A DNA stretch of 64,000 bases. It comes from Scleromatobacter sp964418745. Lineage in GTDB: Bacteria; Pseudomonadota; Gammaproteobacteria; Burkholderiales; Burkholderiaceae_C. The stretch lies in contig CAYQMX010000006.1 in assembly GCA_964418745.1 (NCBI GenBank), positions 1 to 64,000 on the forward strand, read 5' to 3'. The notes beneath the pieces were generated by a model. It had not been told where the DNA came from and searched no databases. It saw nothing but the letters and a program-made list of their open reading frames with translations. The position numbers and the translations under genes are program-made. The first letter of the stretch is position 1. Each line of letters begins with the position of its first letter. Below are positions 52,014-58,861 of the stretch, piece after piece.

Positions 52014-53045
52014 TCATGTCGCATCGGGCGGCAGCCGCTCGCGCCGCAGCACCTGGACCGGGGTGAATTGATCCTTGCGGTAGACCACCGAGCGCTCGCG
52101 GATGACGTGCTGTTCGTAGCGCAGCTGGCCGAAGATCTCGAAGAATTTCGACTGGACGTCGAGGATGTCCTTGGGTGCGCTGGCGTCGGACGCCGGCGGG
52201 CAGCCGGTGTTCGGGCAGCCCAGCGCGTCGCGGATCGCGGCCGGCGAGTCGAGCGGCTTCTGGCGGCGCCGCAGGATCAGCTGCTCGGCCTGCGCCCGCG
52301 TGATGGCGGGCATCCCATGGGCGGCCATCAGCACCTCGGCGGGCGCCGTGTTGGCGTTGATCTTCATCAGCTCGTTGCCGGGGAACGGGATGATCTGCAC
52401 GAAGGGCTCCATCAGCTTGATCACCTTCGGGTCGATGCCATACCAGGCCAGGTCGGCCACCTCGATGGGCATCAGCACGCTGTTGGTGGCGTCGACCTGG
52501 CCGGGCTGGTCCTTCAGCTGCTGCTGCGCCGAGACGCTGGCGCGCAGGCCGGCGGCGATGGTGTTGGCGACGTCGGGCGAGACGCCGATCGCCCCGAACA
52601 GGATCTGCAGCCGCTGGATCTCGGTGTTGCGCCCGATGTCCCCGCCGGGCGGCAGGACGACCAGGTTGTACAGGTTGTACTTGGACATCGCGTCGGTGAT
52701 CTGGCCCGACAGGTAGGCCTCGGGGCCGCTGTCCTCGGCGTGGCTGCCGTCGGCCGACAGGAAGCTCGAGAGCTTGGTCTCGGCCAGCGGCGTGGCCCAG
52801 GGCTGGCCGAGGTCGTCCTCGGTGTGGGTGCCGCGCACCGACGACTTCAGGATCAGGTTGCCCCAGTCGAGCGACGCGTTCAGCAGCCATTCGGCCTGGG
52901 CGCGGGTGCGCTCGGCCGCCTCGACCTCGATGCCGCGCCACTGCAGCCACACCATGCCGGCGGCCAGCGTGGCCACCAGCGTCATGATCAGCAGCGCGAG
53001 CAGGATGGCGGCGCCGCGTTGGCGGGTCGGTCGGCGCGCGGTCAT
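52014..53045 (-). CDS. gspK: T2SS minor pseudopilin GspK
   Basis: A 343-aa minor pseudopilin, the large tip subunit. The N-terminal prepilin segment RGAAILLALLIMTLVATLAAGMVW follows a short basic leader; as is usual for GspK the residue at +5 is not Glu. The large alpha domain includes GQITDAMSKYNLYNL and NANTAPAEVLMA, conserved in the family. Start ATG 53045 overlaps the gspJ stop (ATGA). Confidence 0.93.
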   Translation of the reverse strand: MTARRPTRQRGAAILLALLIMTLVATLAAGMVWLQWRGIEVEAAERTRAQAEWLLNASLDWGNLILKSSVRGTHTEDDLGQPWATPLAETKLSSFLSADGSHAEDSGPEAYLSGQITDAMSKYNLYNLVVLPPGGDIGRNTEIQRLQILFGAIGVSPDVANTIAAGLRASVSAQQQLKDQPGQVDATNSVLMPIEVADLAWYGIDPKVIKLMEPFVQIIPFPGNELMKINANTAPAEVLMAAHGMPAITRAQAEQLILRRRQKPLDSPAAIRDALGCPNTGCPPASDASAPKDILDVQSKFFEIFGQLRYEQHVIRERSVVYRKDQFTPVQVLRRERLPPDAT

Positions 53046-53701
53046 GTCTGCGACCCGCCGAAGCGCGGCAGCTCGCGCTCGCGCGTGATCTCGCCCTCGG
53101 GCACTTTCAGCAGGATGCGGATGCCGTTGGGTTGCGGCGCGGCGACCGTGGCGTTGCCCGGGACCTGCGGCGGCTCCGCGGCGCCCTGCGTCGACTGCAC
53201 GTTGTTCCAGCTGCAGCCCGAGGTCGCCAGGTTGGCCGGGTTGCACACGTAGACCTGGAAGTCGTCCACGTTCTCCAGCACCGTCACCGCGCCGGCGCTG
53301 ACCGCGCCCCACTGCTGGCTGCGCATCCACGCCTCGGTGAGCTCGCCCATGTGGGTGTAGGCCGGGCTGGCCCAGCGCTGCCAGTGCCGGTCCTGCAGCG
53401 TCCACAGCACCAGCTGCAGGCCCTCGGGCGTGCGGCGGGCGACGCGCAGCGTGGCGCCGTCGAACATGATTGCGCGCGGCAGCACCTTGCTGTCGACCAC
53501 CTGCGACATGTCGTACTCGAACTGCGACATGCCGGTGTTGAGCTTGAGCGTGCGGTCGGTGGACGCGAGCGCCGAGTCCTTGGCGTGCACCAGCGCGTCG
53601 ATGCCGCGGAACGCCAGCGCCGCCAGGATCGCCATGATCACCAGCGCCACCATCACCTCGATCAGGGTGAAGCCCGGGGAACGACCGCGGCCAGCGCTCA
53701 T
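53042..53701 (-). CDS. gspJ: T2SS minor pseudopilin GspJ
   Basis: A 219-aa minor pseudopilin. The prepilin peptidase site SPG/FTLIEVMVALVIMAI lies at the N-terminus with Glu at +5. The pattern LAFRGIDALVHAKDS, RTLKLNTGMSQFEYDMSQVVDS and TPEGLQLVLWTL is typical of GspJ. It overlaps gspI and gspK by four bases on each side. Confidence 0.93.
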   Translation of the reverse strand: MSAGRGRSPGFTLIEVMVALVIMAILAALAFRGIDALVHAKDSALASTDRTLKLNTGMSQFEYDMSQVVDSKVLPRAIMFDGATLRVARRTPEGLQLVLWTLQDRHWQRWASPAYTHMGELTEAWMRSQQWGAVSAGAVTVLENVDDFQVYVCNPANLATSGCSWNNVQSTQGAAEPPQVPGNATVAAPQPNGIRILLKVPEGEITRERELPRFGGSQT

Positions 53702-54063
53702 ATGTGCGACATCACGGTGGAGATCGACAGCAACTGGCGCCCGCCGGTGTCGGAGACGACGGCGTCCACGCGGCGAAAGCTCGGGTTGGGCGTCGGCTGG
53801 ACGTTGATCGAGCCCTTGAACTCGCGTCCCATCTGCGTGCAGCCGAACGGCGTCTTGCCCACCGCCGGCAGCTGGTCGATCAGCCGCATCTCGGTGAGCT
53901 GGTTGTCGGCGCACCACTGCGCCAGCACGACGTCGGACAGGCGCTGCGAGGTGTCGACCACCGAGCTGGCCGCGCGCGATCCGGCCGCCAGCGCGATGGC
54001 GACGATGGCCAGCGCCACCATCACCTCGATCAGGGTGAAGCCCGCGCTGCGTTGCCCGCTCAT
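53698..54063 (-). CDS. gspI: T2SS minor pseudopilin GspI
   Basis: A 121-aa minor pseudopilin. The prepilin site SAG/FTLIEVMVALAIVAIAL is followed by WCADNQLTEMRL, a conserved GspI segment. Size and order in the operon agree. ATGA overlaps join it to gspH and gspJ. Confidence 0.93.
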   Translation of the reverse strand: MSGQRSAGFTLIEVMVALAIVAIALAAGSRAASSVVDTSQRLSDVVLAQWCADNQLTEMRLIDQLPAVGKTPFGCTQMGREFKGSINVQPTPNPSFRRVDAVVSDTGGRQLLSISTVMSHI

Positions 54064-54587
54064 TTCGCCGCCACCGTGTCGGTGCCGGTGACGATCTGGA
54101 ACGGCGACAGCCCGTCGGTGCCCACCGCGATCTCGCGGTCGCGCAGGTGCAGCACCACGCGCTGGGCCGGCAGCAGGGGCTCGGGGCCCAGGCGCAGCTG
54201 CGGCGCGCCGACGACGCTGGCGGTGGTCTCGCCGTCCAGCCAGTGCGACGGCAACTCCTTGGCCGCGCGCGCCGGCAGGCCCAGGAACTCGAAGCCTCCG
54301 GTGGTCAGCGGCGCCCAGCGCACGTCGGTGCCGACGATGCGCGACTGCGTGCGGGCGGACTCGAGCAGGGCGGACAGGCGTGCGCCTTCCTCCTCGAGCT
54401 TGCTCTGCGAGCGGTCGCGCAGCGACATCGCGACGACGCCCGAGGCGATGCCCACGATCACCACCACGACCATCAGCTCCAGCAGGGTGAAGCCGGCCGC
54501 GGCGCGGCGCGGCCTACTGCCAGGAGCCGATGTCCGCGTCGTCGCCTTCACCGCCGGCCTGCCCGTCGGCACCAAAGCTGAACACAT
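54060..54587 (-). CDS. gspH: T2SS minor pseudopilin GspH
   Basis: A pseudopilin of up to 175 aa. The prepilin site AAG/FTLLELMVVVVIVGI has Glu at +5, and LEEEGARLSALLESARTQSR follows as in GspH. The start is uncertain. ATG 54587 has GGAG upstream but lies 74 nt inside gspG and gives a long 32-residue leader; GTG 54551 would give a shorter one. Either way the gene overlaps gspG, an unusual depth for this operon. Confidence 0.88.
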   Translation of the reverse strand: MCSALVPTGRPAVKATTRTSAPGSRPRRAAAGFTLLELMVVVVIVGIASGVVAMSLRDRSQSKLEEEGARLSALLESARTQSRIVGTDVRWAPLTTGGFEFLGLPARAAKELPSHWLDGETTASVVGAPQLRLGPEPLLPAQRVVLHLRDREIAVGTDGLSPFQIVTGTDTVAAK

Positions 54588-54948
54588 CGATTTCTCCGTG
54601 CACGCCCGGGTTGGCGTACTGGTAAGGGTGGTGCCACGGATCCTCGGGCAGCTTGTCGAGATAGCTCTTCCAGTTGCCCGGAATGCTGCCCGTCGTCGGC
54701 TTGGCGACGAGCGCCTGCAGGCCCTGGTCGCTGCCCGGATAGCGGCCGTTGTCGAGCTTGTAGATCTTGAGCGCGTTCATCAGGGTGTTGATGTCGGTCT
54801 GCGCGGCCGTGATCTTGGCCTGGCCGACGCGCGACAGCACCTGCGGCGCGATCAGGGCCGCGAGCACGCCGATGATGACGATCACGACCATCAGTTCGAG
54901 CAGCGTGAAGCCGCGTGACTGGCGTCGTGCGATGAGGGCTTGGTTCAT
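54514..54948 (-). CDS. gspG: T2SS major pseudopilin GspG
   Basis: A 144-aa major pseudopilin that builds the periplasmic piston. Prepilin site QSRG/FTLLELMVVIVIIGVLAALIAPQVL (cleavage after Gly13, Glu at +5), then the strongly conserved DINTLMNALKIYKLDNGRYP, QGLQAL and DPWHHPYQYANPG with Ca-binding residues near the end. First gene of the leftward operon and divergent from gspC. No prepilin peptidase (gspO) gene is in the window. Confidence 0.96.
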   Translation of the reverse strand: MNQALIARRQSRGFTLLELMVVIVIIGVLAALIAPQVLSRVGQAKITAAQTDINTLMNALKIYKLDNGRYPGSDQGLQALVAKPTTGSIPGNWKSYLDKLPEDPWHHPYQYANPGVHGEIDVFSFGADGQAGGEGDDADIGSWQ

Positions 54949-54999
54949 GAAGTCTTCCGATGGGCCGATTGCCTGCAGGTCTTGAATCATAATCCGCGC
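54949..54999. promoter_or_regulatory. Divergent promoter region between gspG and gspC
   Basis: Only 51 nt separate the two starts. TATGAT on the gspG strand is a fair -10, but no matching -35 is evident. Both transcripts must begin here or inside the neighbouring coding ends. Confidence 0.4.
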
Positions 55000-55671
55000 A
55001 TGAGTTCCCGCTGGACTGGCTTTTTCATCTGGGCCCTGGTCGCGGCCAGCACCGCGTTCTGGGGTATCAAGATCTTCGCCGCGCCGCGGCCCGTGCCCCC
55101 CGGGGCACAGGCCCCGCAGGCGGGCGCCGCCAATGGGCCGATGGAACGCCTGTTCGGCGCCGTCGTCGTGCCCACCACGCCCGTGGCGCCCTCGCACCCG
55201 GAGAGCGAGCGCTTCACGCTGGTGGGCGTCATCGCGCCGCCCGGCGGACAGGCCGAGGGCGGCTTCGCCATCGTCCAGACCGACGGCCAGCCGGCGCGCA
55301 CCTGGCGCGTGGGCGCCACGCTGGACGGCAACACTTCTTTGCTCGCGGTCAGCAAGCGCGGCGCCGAGTTCGGGCCGCAGGGCGGGCCGACGGCGTTCTC
55401 GCTGCAGTTGCCCGAGCCGGCCGCGGCCGAGACGGGCTCGCTGGCGCCGGCGGTGTCGCAGCCCGATCCCGCGCAGGTGCAGCGCAACGCCGCGCAGGCG
55501 GGCCTGCCGGGCCGGGTCGGCGTGCCCAATGTCATGCCCGGCCGCGTCGGCCTGCCCCAGCCCGTCACCGGTCGCGGGGGCTTCCAGGGGCCGCAGGGCG
55601 GCGTGGCGCCGCCCCGGGTGGGTTCGCCGCCCGAACAGACCCAGAACGACACCGGCGGGCTGCAGCAGTAG
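55000..55671 (+). CDS. gspC: T2SS inner-membrane protein GspC
   Basis: A 223-aa GspC-like protein that connects the platform with the secretin. A short cytosolic end, a helix at about 7-27 (FFIWALVAASTAFWGIKIF), then the HR domain (GAVVVPTTP, FTLVGVIAPPGGQAEGGFAIVQ, TWRVGATLDGNTSLLAV). The C-terminal third is Gly/Pro/Val/Arg-rich and has no PDZ domain or coiled coil, so it is a short form. Divergent placement beside gspG is common in betaproteobacteria. Confidence 0.85.
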   Translation: MSSRWTGFFIWALVAASTAFWGIKIFAAPRPVPPGAQAPQAGAANGPMERLFGAVVVPTTPVAPSHPESERFTLVGVIAPPGGQAEGGFAIVQTDGQPARTWRVGATLDGNTSLLAVSKRGAEFGPQGGPTAFSLQLPEPAAAETGSLAPAVSQPDPAQVQRNAAQAGLPGRVGVPNVMPGRVGLPQPVTGRGGFQGPQGGVAPPRVGSPPEQTQNDTGGLQQ

Positions 55672-55697
55672 GACGCCCGCGTCGCCCCCGTCGATGC

Positions 55698-55721
55698 AAG
55701 CCGGCCGCGTGCCGGCTTTTT
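55698..55721 (+). terminator. Rho-independent terminator after gspC
   Basis: AAGCCGGC, loop CGCGT, GCCGGCTT followed by TTT. The 8-bp GC stem with a T run stands 26 nt after the gspC stop. It separates gspC from the convergent HAD gene. Confidence 0.85.
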
Positions 55722-55733
55722 CGTGGGCGCGGC

Positions 55734-56435
55734 CTAGGCGCCGAGCGCGTCCGCCACCGCCAGCAGGGTGGCGAAGCGGTGCGCGCCGGCGTGCGGATCC
55801 GCGCTCGCGTGCGCGCCGTCGGGCCGGCAGATCCAGCCGGCGTGCAGCCCGGCGGCCAGGGCGCCGGCGACGTCAGCGTCCAGGTCGTCGCCCAGGTGCA
55901 GCACCTGGTGCGGCGCGGCGCCCGCGGCATTGCACGCGGCCAGGAAGATCGACGGAGCGGGCTTGGCCACGCCGTGCAGGCGCGCCGACACCGAACCGGC
56001 GAAGTAGCGCTCGAGCCCGATGCGCGCCACCTCGGCGTTGCCGTTGCTCACGGCGACCAGCCGGTAGCGGGCGGCGAGGCGTTCGAGGCCGGGCAGCACG
56101 TCGTCGTACAGCGTGACGGCGTGGCGGGCCTCGAAGAACACCGCGAACGCCGGCTCGGCCAGCGCCGGGTCCTCGCCGTGGCGGGCCAGCGCGCGGCGGA
56201 TCGTCTCCAGGCGGATCGCGCTGAGGTCGTGCGCCCAGTGCGGATGCGCCGCGGCGACCTCGGCCCGCAGCGCCAGCATCGCTGCCGGCGGCATGCCCTG
56301 CGCGGTGGCGGGCGCGTGGGTGTGCAGCCACGCGGCCAGCACCTTCTCGGCGGCCACCAGCGTGGGACGCACCGGCCACAGCGTGTCGTCGAGGTCCAGC
56401 GTCAGCGCGGTGACCTGGTGCAGGGGCGCGGTCAT
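55734..56435 (-). CDS. HAD-family hydrolase
   Basis: A 233-aa haloacid-dehalogenase-type phosphatase. Motif I is TLDLDDTLWP (Asp14 nucleophile, Asp16), motif II VAVSNGNAE, motif III Lys in GVAKPAPSIF, and motif IV LHLGDDLDADV. The cap is of the helical C1 type. Start ATG 56435 is preferred: a longer frame to 56561 would take its first 42 residues from the adjoining transposon end. The transposon appears to have inserted about 45 bp upstream of this start. The substrate is unknown. Confidence 0.87.
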   Translation of the reverse strand: MTAPLHQVTALTLDLDDTLWPVRPTLVAAEKVLAAWLHTHAPATAQGMPPAAMLALRAEVAAAHPHWAHDLSAIRLETIRRALARHGEDPALAEPAFAVFFEARHAVTLYDDVLPGLERLAARYRLVAVSNGNAEVARIGLERYFAGSVSARLHGVAKPAPSIFLAACNAAGAAPHQVLHLGDDLDADVAGALAAGLHAGWICRPDGAHASADPHAGAHRFATLLAVADALGA

Positions 56436-56479
56436 GGGCCGCGCCTGGCCGGGGCGGCGCTGACGGCAGCTACCAACTT

Positions 56480-56656
56480 TGTGGCAAATCCTGAGTTGGT
56501 CACGGTTGAAAAAACACACAAGATTCAAAGGGTTGACGCACTTTGCCACGAATTTGTTCACGCATGTCGCAAGCCATAGCCGTCTTAAAAGCGTTTAAGG
56601 TAAACGCGGTTGACTGGTCACGCAGCGCTTGAGAGCACGCGCTTTAAACGCAGAAT
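56480..56656. repeat. Transposon end with repeated motifs and a palindrome
   Basis: This 177-nt non-coding stretch has three copies of a T(G/T)-T-TCACG-like motif, with TCACG at 56500, 56558 and 56618, at about 60-nt spacing in the same direction. It also has the palindrome GCGTTTA-AGG-TAAACGC at 56591-56607 and a related TTTAAACGC at 56643-56651. Several directly repeated transposase sites are expected in a Tn7-like end; which motif TnsB binds is not known. Confidence 0.45.
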
Positions 56657-57898
56657 TTACTCCGCGTTCGCCTTGACGGGCCACAGGTCTGGGCGAAGGC
56701 GACGAAGCAATTTAGACAGCTCAGGCATCATCACGCGGTACCGATGCATAGAGCCCCCGCTGAGACCAAGTTCGCGTCCTAGCAAGTCTTCCAGTCCTGC
56801 CACTGTTGAAGCTTCAACGAAAGGCGCCGTTCTCTCAAAGTAGTCGCGCAGGAAATGGATGCGCTCCATCGGCGAATACCTCGGCAACTGCCCCCATCGT
56901 CCACGCCAATCGTCATGGTTCAACAGAGGCGGAGAGGGAACGACCCGGCAGAGCTCCTGGAGCACGTCGCACTTCACTCCGCAGATGGCCTTGACACACA
57001 AGACGACTGCAACGGGATGCGGGCGCTGCGCGGGCGGCCTTCTGAGAGCTGGGTCCATGACGTGATAGTGCGGCGCATTGGACACCCGTGCTAGCAGAGG
57101 TTCAAAGTTTTCAAGTAGCGCATTGCAATTGCGATTTAGCAATCGCTGTGCCTTTCGAGTGGCCGTTGAGCCCGTACGCCATGACTCAAGGCCACGCGAC
57201 GTAGCAAGACCTGTGAGGCAAGTCCGCAGGTCGCACGCGCGGTCTCCAAATCGATAGTTCAGTAGTTCTCTGCTCCACTGAGCGAACTTAACTTCAAGTG
57301 ATAGCTGCATCGAGTTCTGCGACCGAGGCGGCTCCTTCAGGCGATGTCCATTCGGGCATTCTACCGGCGGGTACGAGAGCTGCTTAGTCGAGGCCGTCCA
57401 GCCACAATCCACGCAGATGCTTGTTAGCCAGCATTTGTGTCTGAGGCATACCGTAACCCCTGGCAACTGATGCGTGCGCCGCCAGATTGGTTCTCCGAGT
57501 TCCTCTATGTCCGCGCTCACGCAGCGAGTACAAAACTGTAGGGGCTGGCTTTGCCAGCTATTCAATCGATACCTCGCGTTCGCGTGGTCCTCCTCAAGCA
57601 CTTCCTGATATCTGTCAATGCCCAGCGGCAATGGGCTCACAGACTCCCAATACGGAATGAGTGTGTGCTGAAGAATGAGCTGAACGGGATTCATCTTCAG
57701 CACCTTAGCCATTGAAAGAAGCCCTTGGGGTGCACGACGAAAGAGGTAATAGCTGGCGTTCTCGTCCCCGAGAAGGTTCTTGCAGAACCGGTTGCTGCTT
57801 GGCTCGCCGGTTCGCCTCCACACCCGGTTGCACACGCTAGCGAAGTCTTCGTCGTCGTGAGGTCTGACTAGGCCTGAGAAGCTCAATTCGCGTTGCAT
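56657..57898 (-). CDS. tniQ: TniQ-family target-selection protein (first of two)
   Basis: A 413-aa TniQ-like protein. The TniQ zinc module is clear: Cys123-x2-Cys126, then His143 in THQLPGVTVC with Cys151 and His154. A second Cys pair (ICVDCG, about 162-165) with CPNGH follows. The C-terminal half is unlike that of the other TniQ in the element and may be a separate DNA-recognition region (ending LRRLRPDLWPVKANAE). The gene lies about 180 bp from the proposed transposon end and reads outward, divergent from tnsA. It would choose a target and recruit TnsC; which target is unknown. Confidence 0.8.
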   Translation of the reverse strand: MQRELSFSGLVRPHDDEDFASVCNRVWRRTGEPSSNRFCKNLLGDENASYYLFRRAPQGLLSMAKVLKMNPVQLILQHTLIPYWESVSPLPLGIDRYQEVLEEDHANARYRLNSWQSQPLQFCTRCVSADIEELGEPIWRRTHQLPGVTVCLRHKCWLTSICVDCGWTASTKQLSYPPVECPNGHRLKEPPRSQNSMQLSLEVKFAQWSRELLNYRFGDRACDLRTCLTGLATSRGLESWRTGSTATRKAQRLLNRNCNALLENFEPLLARVSNAPHYHVMDPALRRPPAQRPHPVAVVLCVKAICGVKCDVLQELCRVVPSPPLLNHDDWRGRWGQLPRYSPMERIHFLRDYFERTAPFVEASTVAGLEDLLGRELGLSGGSMHRYRVMMPELSKLLRRLRPDLWPVKANAE

Positions 57899-58050
57899 GA
57901 TTGTTCGCTCTCTATATTTTAGGTTTTGGGTTTATCAGGTGAATTTTTGGAAACTATCAACTGCTAGTTAAGAAAATCTCAACTCATATAAGTCTTGCGT
58001 TAGGAAAAGTTTTTTGGCAACCTTCGGCATCTGAATGGAAGACGCCGTCA
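57899..58050. promoter_or_regulatory. AT-rich divergent region between tniQ and tnsA
   Basis: This 152-nt AT-rich stretch must drive tniQ to the left and tnsABC-tniQ to the right. It contains the small inverted repeat AACTA-N8-TAGTT, and TTTTTTGGCAACC resembles TTTGTGGCAAATCC at the transposon end. No confident promoter pair was found. Confidence 0.4.
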
Positions 58051-58851
58051 ATGTCAATTTCCAAGAATCAGCCGAAGCAAAGCGCAACAGCTCTTCAAGC
58101 CCGTTACGACAGGCATGAGGGAGAGGGGCAAGGCGCGTCTTACGTGCCGTGGCACAGCAGCGAGAACGTGGTCACCATGTCGCATTCGGGCAAGTACGAG
58201 TGCCCACTCACCAAGCGATGCCGTCACTTCCTCTCTGAGCTGGAAGAGGGCATGACGTATGGGTGCATGAGATGCAAGGGCGTCAAAGATGTGCGAGAAA
58301 ACATCCGGTTGGCGACCGGCCTCACGAGTGCGATTTGCGATGAACTTGGACAGCGTCACACTCGGTCAAAGGGGGCCGGCAGCCCGCTGATGCCGTTCAC
58401 TACCGACATCCTCGTCACGTTGGACTCTCACCCGTATCACGTGGCCATATCGGGAAAGCTGCGAAAGCACCTAAAAAAAAAGAGTGACTGGAAGTCACTC
58501 TTAGTCGAACACGTCTATTGGCAGCTTCACGACGTTCCGTTCCTGGTCTGCACCGACCTAGAAATAACCGATAACATGTTGGAATCGCTTCGCTTTATCC
58601 GGCCTGAGAACGCTAAGGAGTACGGCGCCCAGCTGAGCGGAAAGCAGGAGCGAACGTTCCTCCGCGCAGTCGCCTCAGCTGACTGGTCCTCTCCTCTCCT
58701 AGAGACGGTTCGAAGTGTCAGCAAGTCAGTCGGCCTCAAGGATGACTTGGGAGTAGCGGCCTTCTTGCAGTTGACGTGGCGAGGCGAAATTAACTGCGAC
58801 CTCGAGCGTGGACTGACTGCTGACACTCGGAACGCCGTGTCAATGGCGTGA
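58051..58851 (+). CDS. tnsA: TnsA-like endonuclease subunit
   Basis: A 266-aa protein that fits TnsA, the nuclease that cuts the 5' strands at Tn7-type ends. The catalytic order Glu (SELEE, 63-66), Asp119 (MPFTTDILV) and Lys136 (VAISGK) matches the restriction-enzyme-like fold, and KDVRENIRL and LVEHVYWQLHDVPFLVCTD match family blocks; the C-terminal part should bind TnsC. Four Cys in ECPLTKRC and CMRC around the first catalytic Glu are unusual and may bind zinc. Presence of TnsA implies cut-and-paste movement. Confidence 0.78.
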   Translation: MSISKNQPKQSATALQARYDRHEGEGQGASYVPWHSSENVVTMSHSGKYECPLTKRCRHFLSELEEGMTYGCMRCKGVKDVRENIRLATGLTSAICDELGQRHTRSKGAGSPLMPFTTDILVTLDSHPYHVAISGKLRKHLKKKSDWKSLLVEHVYWQLHDVPFLVCTDLEITDNMLESLRFIRPENAKEYGAQLSGKQERTFLRAVASADWSSPLLETVRSVSKSVGLKDDLGVAAFLQLTWRGEINCDLERGLTADTRNAVSMA

Positions 58852-58861
58852 CGGAGGCCGC

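Noticed and set aside
56436..56561. Longer HAD protein starting at 56561
   Set aside because: The extra 42 residues would come from the proposed transposon end and look unlike a HAD N-terminus; ATG 56435 directly precedes the first strand.
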